The translations under genes and the position numbers were made by a program. Below the pieces are notes generated by a model. It was not told the DNA's origin, made no database searches, and worked only from the letters and a program-made list of their open reading frames with translations. Below, one piece after another: positions 26,931 to 38,089 of a stretch of DNA of 64,000 nt. Position 1 is the stretch's first letter; every line of letters begins with the position of its first letter. This stretch comes from Neoechinorhynchus agilis (lineage: Eukaryota > Acanthocephala), in NCBI GenBank assembly GCA_051530055.1, contig CM121342.1, forward strand, positions 12,462,001 to 12,526,000, in the 5' to 3' direction.

Positions 26931-28940
26931 GAAAAAGTCAACCGGCTGAGCCACGCATAAAAAGATGCAAAAATCCAATTTAAGTATTTTTTCTAATATA
27001 TTTATAACTCCAAATATAATATCAATATGCGCATCACGAGTTGATTATGCTTAAGATTTGAAGGTCAACAACATGTTTTCGCAACCTGTTGTTGCGGAGG
27101 GAACAAGACGGACACTGCCTTCGCTAGATTATGTATTCTCTTGTCTGTCGATTCTTTATTTGGTGCATTTCTGTAGACAGCGGAGTTCCAATAAGATCAG
27201 TCAGCTCGATCACCACTGATCCTAAAAAGGGTCAATCGACATGGCACACAAGTAGCGAACAGCCCCTGGAGGACAAACGCAAAAGGTTATCCGAAAATAT
27301 CTTCATTATGGTTAATTTTCGAATGAGCCGCATATTTCAGTAGTTTGATAGACTCAATCAAAGTTCGATTCGACAATCTATAACCTTCAGCTTCGTATCG
27401 TGATTAATTATTAATTTACCACGACATAATAATTTCATTTCTAATAAAAAACAAAGGGTAATCTAATCTCTTGAGACGTTATAATATGCCTTTTTTCGAT
27501 GGTTCTAAGATAAGAACATTTTGCGGTAATTGGTAAATTGATTGGATGATCCTAAATGAATTTCGATAACATGTAGTTACTAATTCAACTTTATGAAACG
27601 CCGTAACCATCTGAGAGAACATGATCTAATCCTTTACGAACATTTCTACCATTATTTATTCTTTAAACTCTTTGATTGTAATTAGTCGTAGTCTTCCCAT
27701 TTGACAGGATGCCGGGTCGGTGATGAAGAGCACCATGACTATGAAATCTATAGGGAAAGTTTTTCATTTCTCTCCATATATATGTCTCAATTTTACTAAC
27801 ATTTAAAAAGATAATAATCAATTAAGCTTTTTAACTAATTGTTGTTTAAAAGATTTTGTATTCATTTCGCAGATGCCAAGCAGCATTATTCAACAAATAA
27901 CTTGTTTGTTCAAATCCATTCTTTGTTCAAATTTCATACCCGTGGCTTTCTAGGTCAGAATGCAATCGAAAAATGATCGGAAATTTCGATTGTTTCTTCA
28001 CGAATTGAACATATTCGATTAGCGTTGCATTTTTATTGTTCATTCGCAAAATCCACATATAAAAAGGAAAAATAATCGCAAAATCACATAAGATTTATGA
28101 ATTCATTGGCTTTAATCTATTTTCTTGATCCTTTACTGTAAACTCAAAAACAGCACCATTTTTTAACATGAACTTTCATTTAAGCTTTGAACAGCGAATT
28201 TTTACCCATAGATTTAAAACTACAAATGATTTCTTAAAAATTCGCTTTTAATTGGTCCAATTTCGTCATTTATTATACAGTAATTAGAGATAATAGTTAG
28301 CTAAGGAAATGCTAAAGATAAGGAAACATCAATAAATACAAAAAAATAAATAAATGTTAGTGTCAAATGTTCATTCATCATTTCTGGAATCGGATTGAAG
28401 TGCTGCTTTATTTGCTATGACAAAATCAAGCACAACATCGCCTAAAATCCGCTTAGTTTGTCCTAAATGCTGCCTGCGATTTGAATTGATTCTGGCTGAG
28501 GTCGCGGGAGAACGAAGCTTGATCTCCGTATCTTTTAAACAGAGTTCTTCATTCGGTAAGTTATTCACTAAATTTTGCATTGTTGAAAGATATTATTCAA
28601 TTGCAGCAAATATCGACGAATAGGGATGAATTTGCTAAAGAAATGTGCTTTACCATAAAGTTGATATCGATTTGACTTTGATGAATATGTGAAACTTGAT
28701 CAAATGGATTGAGTTTCAGTTAATTGAACTTAAAGCTTTTTAGTGTCTAGGGAGAAATATTTGCGTCGCTTTTAATGATATAGAGCCAAAATCATGATAA
28801 TAATATTTAGTTGGTAAAAGTATTTTCTTATAGCTTTAAAAATCGATCTTGTCAAAATGCCGAAAACTTGAATGCTTACACATTGTTTCAATAGGACAGC
28901 AAAGAACAGTTTGACTTTAGGTTGACGGTTATTGCACGGA
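26931..28940. other. AT-rich spacer with two weak ORFs
   Basis: About 2 kb of AT-rich sequence. 27131-27343 (+, 70 codons) and 28371-28580 (-, 69 codons, ending LGQTKRILGDVVLDFVIANK...) are open; the second has protein-like composition and could be a terminal exon of an unrecognised minus-strand gene, but nothing else supports it. Confidence 0.3.
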
Positions 28941-29400
28941 TAGGATTTCCCGATTTCGTGAATATTCTTTCTATCAAGCTTCGAATACCTGACATCAATA
29001 GATTTTTAGAAATATATTTAAACGGCCGTAAATCTCTTATTTACTGCGACTTAAATATTGCGTTCTTCGAATAGTTAGTAAAACTTAGCTGCTTTATGTT
29101 GTTATCGCAAAATAATAACAATCTTCTACCCTTTTTTTTAATTTTTTTAAAGAAGTCAAAGTTTTTTTTGTTTTTTTTTAAAAATTAAACGACCAAGATT
29201 AATGTAAGAATAAAAATATTGCATGATTTCGTGTAAAAAACCCGCCCATGAAACGGTTGCTAAAACCTCGTTTCGTTAATATTCTACCCATCAAGCATAA
29301 AATATTTGACATCAACAGATTTATTAGAAATATCTTTTAGCGGTCGTAATTTTTTTATCCATTTCGATTTGCAATACAATTAGAATTTTTTCCCTTAAAT
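28941..29400. repeat. Diverged pair of roughly 110-bp repeats
   Basis: 28947-29060 and 29265-29375 share an ordered set of words (CGTGAATATTCT / CGTTAATATTCT, ATCAAGC, TGACATCAA, AGATTT, TTAGAAATAT, CGGYCGTAA) with many substitutions. Old tandem or dispersed duplicate; noncoding. Confidence 0.5.
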
Positions 29401-30016
29401 TTGTCGAAAAGATTGATCGCAAAAATTATTGTTAGAATGAAAATATTGAATGCTACTGGAAGAGAGTTAACTTGACCTGTTTCCATTAAATATACCCAAA
29501 CTGTAAGCTGAATAAAAACGTTGTTGAACAACATGTAAAAAGGAGCCTATTTGCTGTAAAGGCAAAAAATTTGAAAGTATAGATATATTTAATCGGAGGA
29601 TGCGATATGATGGCTAAACATTATGTGCGAAAATCGTTACTATTCGTTTAGACATTGACGAAGAAAGGCTCTGAAATTGCAAAAATTTATGTGATCAACG
29701 CTATAAAAGCTCATGTAAAAATTGCACTATTAACTTAAAGAGCAAGCACACTTTTTTAATAGTTACCGTCTTGTTATTCGTATATTTGAAGCCAATCGCA
29801 TGTATTATCGAACAGATTGGGCATCACCGTTAATTAACTTTGGTAAGTTAACTATAACGGATTCACCCAACCGATCGTCGAGGTTTTTTTGGGTGCCGCA
29901 ATTCCCTCACTTTATAATAAATCTTACAATTTTATTGATCACAAACGATATTATTTTGTTCACTGACAATGTTTAACATATTCTCTTGTTTTATTGAGGA
30001 TTGCATTCGGGTGGTA
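29401..30016. other. AT-rich spacer
   Basis: No gene, repeat or RNA signal that I can support. Confidence 0.4.
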
Positions 30017-30189
30017 GGATATGTTGCTATTTAGGTTGCTTGTCGACGACATCCGAGGGAGATCGCGTTAAAGACAAATATATTTCGACAGATTGAACTG
30101 ACAATGGCAGATTCAATCAGTCGAAATATACATTTGTCTTTAACAACCCCTCCCGGGTGTCAACATACGACCTAAGCAATAACATATTC
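30017..30189. repeat. Foldback (hairpin) element
   Basis: GTTAAAGACAAATATATTTCGAC..GATTGAA (30067-30097) pairs with TTCAATC..GTCGAAATATACATTTGTCTTTAAC (30112-30144). Outer segments ATATGTTGCTATTTAGGT and ACCTAAGCAATAACATAT also pair, giving arms of about 80 bp around a roughly 14-nt loop. A classic small foldback transposon shape. Confidence 0.65.
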
Positions 30190-30190
30190 T

Positions 30191-30275
30191 CTTCTTTCAG
30201 GTCCCCAACTTTCTTTCAGGTCCCTAACTTTCTTTCAGGTCCCTAACTTTCTTTCAGGTCCCTAACTTTCTTTCA
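30191..30275 (+). repeat. 19-bp tandem repeat at the 5' end of LINE-C
   Basis: The unit TTTCTTTCAGGTCCCTAAC is repeated about 4.3 times with almost no variation, ending directly before the first ATG of LINE-C (30278). Each unit contains a TTTCTTTCAG|GT string resembling a 3' splice acceptor. Variable 5'UTR repeats are common in non-LTR elements. Confidence 0.7.
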
Positions 30276-30277
30276 CG

Positions 30278-32600
30278 ATGATCGGACTTGATGTTACTGA
30301 TTCTTGTCTTTCACGTAAAAGAAGCAGCTCCGGCGGCCAGACAGCTACTGATAGTAGCCTGTCAACGCGGATCAGTGTGCCGCTCCACTTAGTGATGTGG
30401 CAGCGAACAGGAGCAACAAAATCCATCAGTGCAACGGAAAAAGAGAGGGCGTCGTAGCTCTCGCCGACGACTTGAGCGTCGAAATGAGCGAAACTGTCGC
30501 CGGACGCAACGAAAGCGTCAGTCGAAGTTCATCACCGTGGTGGGTACGGACTGTTCAGGTGACGCTGACAGCCGTGAGCCCTTTGGCCCAGCTATTTCAG
30601 ATAGAAGAGGACTACGAATCAGATCCCTGAATTGTAGGAGTCTGCGAGCGCAATGGCGTAGGGGAACCCTGACCAAATTGGCAAGGGACGCCAGAATGGA
30701 TCTTGTGTTTTTACAAGAATTGCGCATGAGAGGCCAGTCAGACACAGACGTAAATCAGGAGGATTTAGGAGGAGGTTGGTCATTATCTTACCTATCTGCG
30801 GACAGTCTAGAAAATGGAGGTGTGGGCGTTTGTTTATCACCCCGCCTCCGAAACTCAGCACTATGCAGTATTATAACTGGCTTTTGGCGTATATTAACCG
30901 ACCTCCTCGTCGTATGAAGAGGCGGTTGAAGGATTTTACGGAAATCTAGCCGAAGCATTAGATGATGTACCGAACAGAGACACCCTACTAATAGCCGGTA
31001 ACTTTAACGCGATTTTACCGCATTCCGAAAGATCGCTATATGTGTTGAAAGGCGAGAATCGGAATAGCCGGCACTTGGTTGAGGCGCTGGAGCGGCATGA
31101 TCTCGTGTCTGCTAACACTTTATTCCGGAAGCGTCCGTGGCAGAGGTACTGAGGTTTGAATCTATTGCCAGAAAAATCATACCGATAATGAATGGCATAA
31201 TGAATGGTGGCTCAGTACCTCAAATCTGACAAACGGCGCATTTAACAATGACCCCCAAGAAATGCTGCTCGACAAAGGTGGAGGACTACAGAGGTATATC
31301 CTTGATGTCCAACACGGCAAAACTTTTCAGCAGCATTTTGAGACGCCGAATTCAGCCAATCCTCGAACCGTTTCTAAGAATTGAACAGAACGGCTTCAGG
31401 AAAAATCGAGGCACCACAGAGCACATATTGGCTTTGAGGAGGATCCTCGAGGAGGCACGAATTCATCAAACGGATGTGACGCTGGTATTTGTTGATTTCC
31501 GTCGAGCTTTCGATTCGGTAAATCGAACGATGATTGGCGGTATCTTAAAGGAGTATGGAGTGCCGCCGATCATTGTCACGTCCGTTATTGCATTATATAA
31601 AAACACAAGGTCCGCCGTAAAGACAGCTGACGGTTTGACAGAATACTTTTCCACCACTTCAGGTGTTTTGCAGGGCGACACATTGGCTCCCTTCCTCTTC
31701 ATCTTGGTGCTTGATTGGGTAATGAGATGGGCACTACCGAATGATGAAGATGGATTTCTTCTGTTGAGGAAAAGAGGTCGTAGGTATCCTGAGATACGCG
31801 CCTCCTACATGGCATATGCCGACGACATCGTATTGATGTCCTCAACAGTCGAAGGAGCTCAACGCATGCTAAATAAACTGTGCGAGAGGGCGAGTATGAT
31901 TGGTCTGACCATCAACTCGAAAAAGACGGAATTCTTGACGATTGCGCATGTCGCGCATGCAGTCTCTGGCGAAGGGCCGAATAGCGTTGAGCATTTAAAA
32001 CTGATAGAGCGGTATGTCTATCTGGGAGCTGTCGTTCCTGAGGTGAGTGCGGATGTCAGCCGACGGAGAGCTATAGCTTGGAGAGCAATGGGGCAATTTA
32101 AACCACTGTTTGACAGTGAGTCTTTGCCAGATGAACTCCGTTCGCAGCTGTTCAGGACTCTAATTGAGAGCATTCTCTACTACAACGCAGAGACCTGGAT
32201 ACTGTCACCAACGGCGACGAGGCAGTTGGACCAAAATCATTCATCTCTCTTATGTGCGGCGTTCAAGGTCAGATAGTCAGATAAAGTGACCAACAAAGCA
32301 CTGCATAAGAGTGCCGAAGTCCAACCGCCCAGTGAATATTCGCGCCGCAGACGACCGCAGTTCACGGGCAATATAATTCAGTCCGAGGCATCTTGCCCAC
32401 AGGTCGTGCAACAGTTCCTTTTCTGTAAGCCAACGACATTGTATCGTAAAGGCAAAGGGAACTGTCGTACACACGATGACCTGATTTTAAGAGACGCGAA
32501 TTTCGCGCATAACAGGACTGCTGTGGTGTATTTTAGATCCCTTGCGGAGGAAAGTACCGTTACATACAATACAAAATACAATACAATTGTCAAGAAAATT
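30278..32600 (+). mobile_element. LINE family C (endonuclease plus reverse transcriptase), internally deleted
   Basis: An endonuclease start (SLNCRSLRAQWRRGTLTKLA, DLVFLQELRMRG) follows a Ser/Arg-rich N-terminus. The endonuclease continues in another frame near 30.9-31.1 kb (LIAGNFNAILPHSERS, HDLVSANTLFRKRPWQRY). Its end and the RT start are missing. RT runs from 31248 (VEDYRGISLMSNTAKLF, GFRKNRGTTEHI, VFVDFRRAFDSVNR, GVLQGDTLAPFLF, YMAYADDIVLM) to about 32276, then a tail VTNKALHKSAEVQPPSEY..RRRRPQFTGNI in another frame, and a (TACA)n-like 3' end near 32580. YADD is intact but the copy is dead. RTE-like by the endonuclease, though I am not certain of the clade. Confidence 0.82.
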
Positions 32601-33029
32601 CCGTTTGAATTAACAATTGTTTATTTTATAGATTGATCAGAAAGCAGTGTTTTGAGTAATGTAAATTTCAGTTTTTGTTCTTACGCGGTTGTCGGTTCGC
32701 TGCCGAAATCCATTGATGCAGCTAAGTTTAAAAAGAATGATGGTGGCCTTTATCTTTTGCTAGGCGTAATACGTAAATTCTTGTTTTTTCGTAATTTCAA
32801 AATCGCCGTACGCTTTCTATTGCTCCGCTCGTTTTGCTTGCGTCGTTCTTTTCTTTGTCGGACGAATCGAGCGACTCTGAAGCGGATGGTAGAACCTTAG
32901 TAATGACGAAAAACGTCTTAGCGCCTCAATGTGAGTAATTTTTGTCAAAATTATCGAAAACGTCGTTTTCCAACTTTTAAAAGTTTACTTTTATTTCGGT
33001 TATAATTAGTGAATCTAGGACCAACAACG
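32601..33029. other. Spacer with one weak ORF
   Basis: 32652-32900 (+) is open for 82 codons but is Phe/Leu/Arg-biased and unrecognised. Nothing else is seen. Confidence 0.35.
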
Positions 33030-33880
33030 TTAAGATGGTTAAACAAAAAAATCGCCCCCAGTATCAACTCCGACAAATAAATTTTCACATTGCGACAACA
33101 GGAAATGGTTTAAAGTCCCGATCACCAAAATGAAAGAAGAAACGGGCAGAATACAAATGACAAATCACAGCTTAAAGCGAATTGCAAATATACAGACAAC
33201 TCCTTCGATGCGCCCTTAATCCTATCGACAATACAGAGCACGGGGAGGGAACGCGCTGGTTCAGACCGAAACGTGAAGATTGTGTCAACTTAGCAATTAA
33301 AAGATCGAAGAAAAAGTGATAGGATATCAATACTTAAAGACGTCAATATAATTGTAGTTCAACGGGAACGGCATTGCTTCTAGTCTGAAAAGAAAGCAAT
33401 AACCCCTTTTGGATACTGGAGGCCACAACTTTAAGATGGTTACACAAAAAAAATCGCCTCTAGCATTCACTCCAACAAATAAACTTTCATATTGCTACAA
33501 CGGGAAATTATTTAAAGTCCCGATCACCAAAGTGAAAGAAGAAACAGGCAGAATACAAATGACAAATCATAGCTTAAAGTCAATTGCAAATATACAGCCA
33601 ACATTATGCGGGCTTCGGAAATTCATTGATAATTAAAGAAATTGATATTTCGCAAGGCGAAAAGATAGTACTTGATTCTGAACGTTCGTCATTGCACAAT
33701 ACAAAACCTGGAAGAGAGATGTAACGATAATAAAATGGGCACAGACCGAAATGTGAAGATTGTGTCAACTTAGCAATTAAAAGATCGAAGAAAAGGTGAT
33801 AGGATCTCAATACCTAAAGACGTCAATATAATTGTAGTTCAACGGGAACTGCATTGCTGCTAGTCTGGAAAGAAAGCCAT
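33030..33880 (+). repeat. Tandem diverged repeat with coding-like segments
   Basis: Two units (about 33030-33390 and 33410-33880) share GTCCCGATCACCAAA, GCAGAATACAAATGACAAATCA, GTGAAGATTGTGTCAACTTAGC and AGACGTCAATATAATTGTAG-type words. The second unit encodes FKVPITKVKEETGRIQMTN..KSIANIQPTLCGLRKF, a plausible protein stretch, and both units encode PKCEDCVNLAIKRSKK. I do not recognise the protein. Probably a partial gene or element duplicated in tandem; both units have stops. Confidence 0.45.
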
Positions 33881-33889
33881 AACCCAAGT

Positions 33890-34250
33890 CCTCGAAGCTG
33901 TAGCAAATAATAAGTTCAAAATAAAAAGTAAGATTAAGCATGCTTTGAGAGATCATATAATTAACGGAAACTTAGTCATTTGTTGGACTAAGAATGGCTA
34001 AAATTAAAATATCTATAGGTAAAATCCACGGTCAAGCAGTGGTGCAGAGTAATCTGGCTCATTCGATATTAAAAACGAAAGCTTTCCGGTATTTTTATCT
34101 GAACTTAGCGTTCCACTTTTCGAAAAAAACACTTATCCTGCAAATGCTAAGGGAGCTATGGCGAATTTGTTTAAATAAGCTGTTAATTCACACCACCGCT
34201 CTTAATAACTCAGCTGCCGTCCTGTGAATTAATGGGTTATTTAAATGTGG
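33890..34250 (+). other. Coding-like stretch of unknown origin
   Basis: One frame reads IKNESFPVFLSELSVPLFEK followed by NTYPANAKGAMANLFK and a stop near 34170, with protein-like composition; an upstream frame reads ..VLEAVANNKFKIKSKIKHAL.. It continues the tandem unit at 33-33.9 kb and may be the end of the same broken gene. Confidence 0.3.
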
Positions 34251-34294
34251 CAAATGATGCGAATTCAATAACAATGAAAGGAAGACGAGGTTTA

Positions 34295-35977
34295 TCAATC
34301 AAAGAAACAAGCCTTACCATTTACTCGCTTGCATCCACAATTTTCATTGAGAATGAATTCACCGAATGTGGTATTTTTCGCTCTAGTTCCTGACGACTGA
34401 CTGTTGGAATGATCCTTATTATCGAAATTATACTTATTAAGAGGAGCATAGATACGATTGCGTTCGGTTGCCTGAAAAGTGAACAGCGAAATTTGATGGA
34501 TTTCAACCTGTCGCATCGAAGTCAATATCACGTTGATTGCGTCTAAAGTAACGACCAGTTCTTCTCGTTTTGGCAAGGGTGAAGGTACTGGACCGGATTT
34601 TGCAGAATTCCCCGATTTATAAAAGCGATTCTTGAACGCATGTCGCTCCACTGCAAAATATACGAAGGCCATATTAATCAGATCAATCTCAGCGGCCGTA
34701 GCCACCTTTAAGTGCCTGCCCTCGATACATTTCACGACTAATGATTCCGGGCACGTTCTGATTGGGATCACCAATGGATCATTAACATTTGCGCGTACAC
34801 ACGGAACCGTCTTTGGTGGATTGGACAATTTTACAAATCCGATAGAAGACCTATTGGAGTGAATTGATGCCAATATTTCCTTATATCTCTTCAACACACT
34901 AGCCTTAGGGTCGTCAATGGATAAATACTTAGTGTACAGAATTTTAGGCGAACATATGAGAAGATGATGCAGGTTCACGAGATGACAGCCTTCGTAAAGC
35001 AGATCGGCTTCAACTTTCGACGTTCGGATTAATCGATTTAATTCATTAGCATCTTCCTTGCTGGCCCGCATGGACAATGATTTGAATATGGACATTGCTG
35101 AAACATGGCATTTTAGACCAAAAATAGAACCGCTATCGATTGTTGGCAATCCGTCAAACATATTGTCAGTAATTACGCCACATCGAAGCAAAATTTGAAG
35201 AGGAACGTATATTCTCATTGTTAATGGTAAAATACATAATTGCATATTATGAACCGAAACGACCTGATTTCCCTTTTGAACGAATGGGATGAATACATTG
35301 TTTATCTGTACCCATCCTGTATGATTTTTGGATACACTTGAATCGGGCATTTGATTTATAGGAAGAAATGATGTAGCGTTTTCCATGGAAATTGGTTTTA
35401 CTGGAACTTTAGCAGTGCGTGAGCTCGAAAAGATCGTGAAACTTTGTTTCGGAATCCAAGAGGATGGTTGTTTTACTGTCGACTCATGCCCGATTTGTCC
35501 ATGTTTTGGCTCAACTCGCAATGGAATTCGAAACTTAATATCATTGGATGAAGGTTGAATGCGAACGTACGCAGGCTTGGTCGAATCACGCAAGGAAATT
35601 AGTTTTGATAAAAATGGTAAGAACTCGTCATATTCAAGGAGAACGTCGTCATTCAGAAATTGTTTTATTGTATGAGCACCTCGTTCGTTTAAACGTTCAG
35701 CGAGGTGAAAATCACAAATGTGCTTTAAAAGTAAAATTTCCGCCGCTGTCGGTTTGTAAGATTGCAAAGGCTCAATAATACCCACACTTTGCGATTGGAC
35801 AAACCGACTCCATGATATATCAGTGAACACAAGAACCTCCACGAGCAGCTTCGACAAATATCGACTTTCACCTTTTCGTAATAAGACCGGTAGGTTAGCT
35901 TCCGCCAATTTATCCCAATAGAACTGTCCTACTTTGCTGCGACGGTCATCGACACAATCTGCATCTTGATTGGTCAT
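34295..35977 (-). CDS. Unrecognised 560-residue protein
   Basis: A single long intact frame with an ATG start at 35977, the longest uninterrupted host-like frame outside the hnRNP gene. I recognise no domain. Visible traits: no signal peptide or membrane span; N-terminal third Leu-rich and probably helical (KLLVEVLVF, AAEILLLKHICDFHLAERLNE); a Ser/Pro/Lys middle (about 150-220), likely a linker; a more hydrophobic core with GWVQINNVFIPFVQKGN and LPLTMRIYVPLQILLRCGVI (about 225-280), which resembles a folded globular domain; then LLYEGCHLVNLHHLLI and a C-terminus with three Cys (CGCKRVNGKACFFD). The upstream region (right side) contains hairpin repeat copy 2. Composition does not look like the nearby retroelements. 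Probably a host gene of unknown function. Confidence 0.7.
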   Translation of the reverse strand: MTNQDADCVDDRRSKVGQFYWDKLAEANLPVLLRKGESRYLSKLLVEVLVFTDISWSRFVQSQSVGIIEPLQSYKPTAAEILLLKHICDFHLAERLNERGAHTIKQFLNDDVLLEYDEFLPFLSKLISLRDSTKPAYVRIQPSSNDIKFRIPLRVEPKHGQIGHESTVKQPSSWIPKQSFTIFSSSRTAKVPVKPISMENATSFLPINQMPDSSVSKNHTGWVQINNVFIPFVQKGNQVVSVHNMQLCILPLTMRIYVPLQILLRCGVITDNMFDGLPTIDSGSIFGLKCHVSAMSIFKSLSMRASKEDANELNRLIRTSKVEADLLYEGCHLVNLHHLLICSPKILYTKYLSIDDPKASVLKRYKEILASIHSNRSSIGFVKLSNPPKTVPCVRANVNDPLVIPIRTCPESLVVKCIEGRHLKVATAAEIDLINMAFVYFAVERHAFKNRFYKSGNSAKSGPVPSPLPKREELVVTLDAINVILTSMRQVEIHQISLFTFQATERNRIYAPLNKYNFDNKDHSNSQSSGTRAKNTTFGEFILNENCGCKRVNGKACFFD

Positions 35978-36004
35978 CTCAAATATAAATCACTTTCAGA
36001 AAAC

Positions 36005-36160
36005 CTATGTTTGAAGATTGAACTGTTCATATTGGTTGCTTTATGGCGAAGAAATTAAAATGATAAAGTTAATAAGTTTCAAACAACCTTGATAAAGGCG
36101 TACAAGATTGTGCCTTCGTAATATGGGATTTTAAAATACCATAAAACAACCAAGAAATAC
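36005..36160. repeat. Hairpin repeat (MITE-like), copy 2
   Basis: Shares with the copy at 154-346 the left flank TTTGAAGATTGAAYTGTTCAT and the loop CCTTGATAAAGGCGTA-C-AAGATTGTGCCT. Its arms GGTTGCTTTATGG (36034-36046) and CCATAAAACAACC (36139-36151) pair with each other, although their sequence and length differ from copy 1. It lies just upstream of the minus-strand gene at 35977. Confidence 0.65.
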
Positions 36161-36216
36161 CTTTGGAGAATGGGTGGCATTTTATATGTCACCAACTTCA
36201 AAACTCAAGTCACAAA

Positions 36217-36348
36217 ATGACTACTCTAAGCCAATTTACGACTTTACTTCGCGGCGCCCATCTTACATTTCGCCGATCGATATCGAACGAGATAAAAATT
36301 AGCGATGGGAGAAGCTCATTAGAGAAACGCGTAATTCGACACAATTGA
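36217..36348 (+). CDS. Small ORF with mitochondrial-presequence-like start
   Basis: 43 codons: MTTLSQFTTLLRGAHLTFRR followed by SISNEIKISDGRSSLEKRVIRHN. The Arg-rich, acid-free, hydroxylated N-terminus looks like a mitochondrial targeting peptide; the next frame continues with an amphipathic Lys-rich stretch (ETLKEHLQPLKQTKPKK), so a very short intron or a frameshift may hide a slightly longer protein. AATAAA occurs about 100 bp downstream. Divergently placed relative to the 560-residue gene. Function unknown; a chance ORF is quite possible. Confidence 0.25.
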   Translation: MTTLSQFTTLLRGAHLTFRRSISNEIKISDGRSSLEKRVIRHN

Positions 36349-36899
36349 AACGCTCAAAGAGCATCTACAACCCTTAAAGCAAACTAAACCCAAGAAACTG
36401 TCGTAATCATAAAATGGCACCAATTATGCATGTCACAAAAGTTTTCAATAAATCAATAGGAATATAATTCTTCTGTACTAAATCACACAAGGAAGAATCT
36501 CAACCTGCACCAAATCAATGTGTTCATGGATTATGTACTGTTCAATTAGAGTTTCAGCGATATTGCGCACCTACAAGCAACAAGACTTCTGATTTTAAAA
36601 CATGGTCGCATGTTGTATCACTATAATCCAAACGAATGCTACTGCGAGATTCGTTACATCAAACATTTCTTTTCATGGTTAAAAACGATCAAGGAAGAGA
36701 AGGAACGCGTTAAATTGGTGTCGTGTTTTGTGGGCCCTGAATACTGTGACGGATTTTCTCTTTATTGATCGTTTCTAGTGCACACCCAATCATATCTCTT
36801 ATCAGTTGCATAATGCACGCTCTCTCTCGATTTCGCGCAATATTTCAATGCGTCGAGCGAGCCGAAAACACAAATTAGAAGATTCATGCCTATCGGAGC
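36349..36899. other. Spacer
   Basis: About 550 bp, AT-rich, with no supported feature. Confidence 0.4.
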
Positions 36900-38085
36900 C
36901 ACCCGAAAGAAGCAATTAGTCAAGTTAATCCCCAAAATCTAGTGGTTTTAAGTAATCGCTTGTCCGTTCTCAGTTTGAGTGTGGTTTTGGATAGTAATGG
37001 GTTACACTTCAATAAGAACTTTAACCCAAGATTGCCTAGACCCAAAGAGGATTATATCATACGAATTAAAAAAGAAAACCTGGGTTGTATTTCTATAGGC
37101 AAAGTTAAAAAAATTACTTCATAAGATATCTCTCCCCAAATAAACTAGAAAATGCCAGACTATCAAATCAAAAAAGTTTTGCGACAAAACCGACGTTGTT
37201 GACATCCTTTGTAAGCTACGAAGGGTTAATGATGTTTTCGAGAATGTTGAAGGAAAATTCCGTCGAATTCAATGATATTTCAAGGAAATCAACTTTATTG
37301 TTTTTCAACATGCCATACAATATGCAGCAGGAAGATTTTAAGAGGTTTGAAAGTATTTTTGGCCTAAAGCTAATTAAATATCTGCACCAAAATCCGGACA
37401 GGCCACCTTACGTACTCCTCGTGCGAGGAACACAGAATATAATAGACAAATTAAAAGGACCTTCCGAATGAATTATGGCTCATTTAATAAAGCTTTCATT
37501 CCCAAAAGATAGAACAATATATGACTTCATTCTAACACAATGTTCTCAGTGGGATCATATTTATACCCAATGCAAAAATGAAATTAAGTGCGAAATATGT
37601 GCCGAATCTAGAAAGGACAAAAAATTATGCTGTAATTGCGGAGGGCAACATGAGGCATTCCGGCGTAACTGTCCTGCGGCAATGAAATATTTTAAAGGAA
37701 GTGAGAAAAAGGCAAATCAAGGGAGAAATGAATTGATCAATAGGAGTTTCCCTACCCATACATGCCCAAATCAGGGATACGTAAATTCAAACTCGCAGGA
37801 AAATATAATTAAAGAGCTTGTTCAACGGGTGAAATTATACAAGAATCGGCTAGAACCCTTACTCTAAAAATTGAAGAAAAAGATAAAACAATTGAACAAT
37901 TTAAAAAATCAGGTGATAATAAGATAGAGGATGATAGTAGGATGGATACCGAGGAAGATATAGAAATAAGGCATTGCCCTAGGGAAATATTTAGAAGTGA
38001 TTTAAATTAGGAAGATATGGGTGAAGATGGCCACCCAGGAAATCAACATTTTTATAGTGAAGTTATGGGTGTCCCAAATAATGAA
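36900..38085 (+). mobile_element. LINE family A, copy 2 (ORF1 only)
   Basis: Matches LINE-A ORF1: FNMPYNMQQEDFKRFESIFG, LLVRGTQNIIDKLKG, then DFILTQCSQWDHIYTQC and the zinc-knuckle array CEIC...CCNCGGQHEAFRRNCP. Acidic/hydrophilic coiled-coil-like end (LKIEEKDKTIEQFKK). Frame breaks occur near 37470 and 37866. No endonuclease or RT follows. Confidence 0.7.
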
Positions 38086-38089
38086 TTAT

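Noticed and set aside
36217-36420. ATP synthase inhibitor IF1 homolog
   Set aside because: Only a weak resemblance (presequence, then a short charged helix); key residues of IF1 are not visible.
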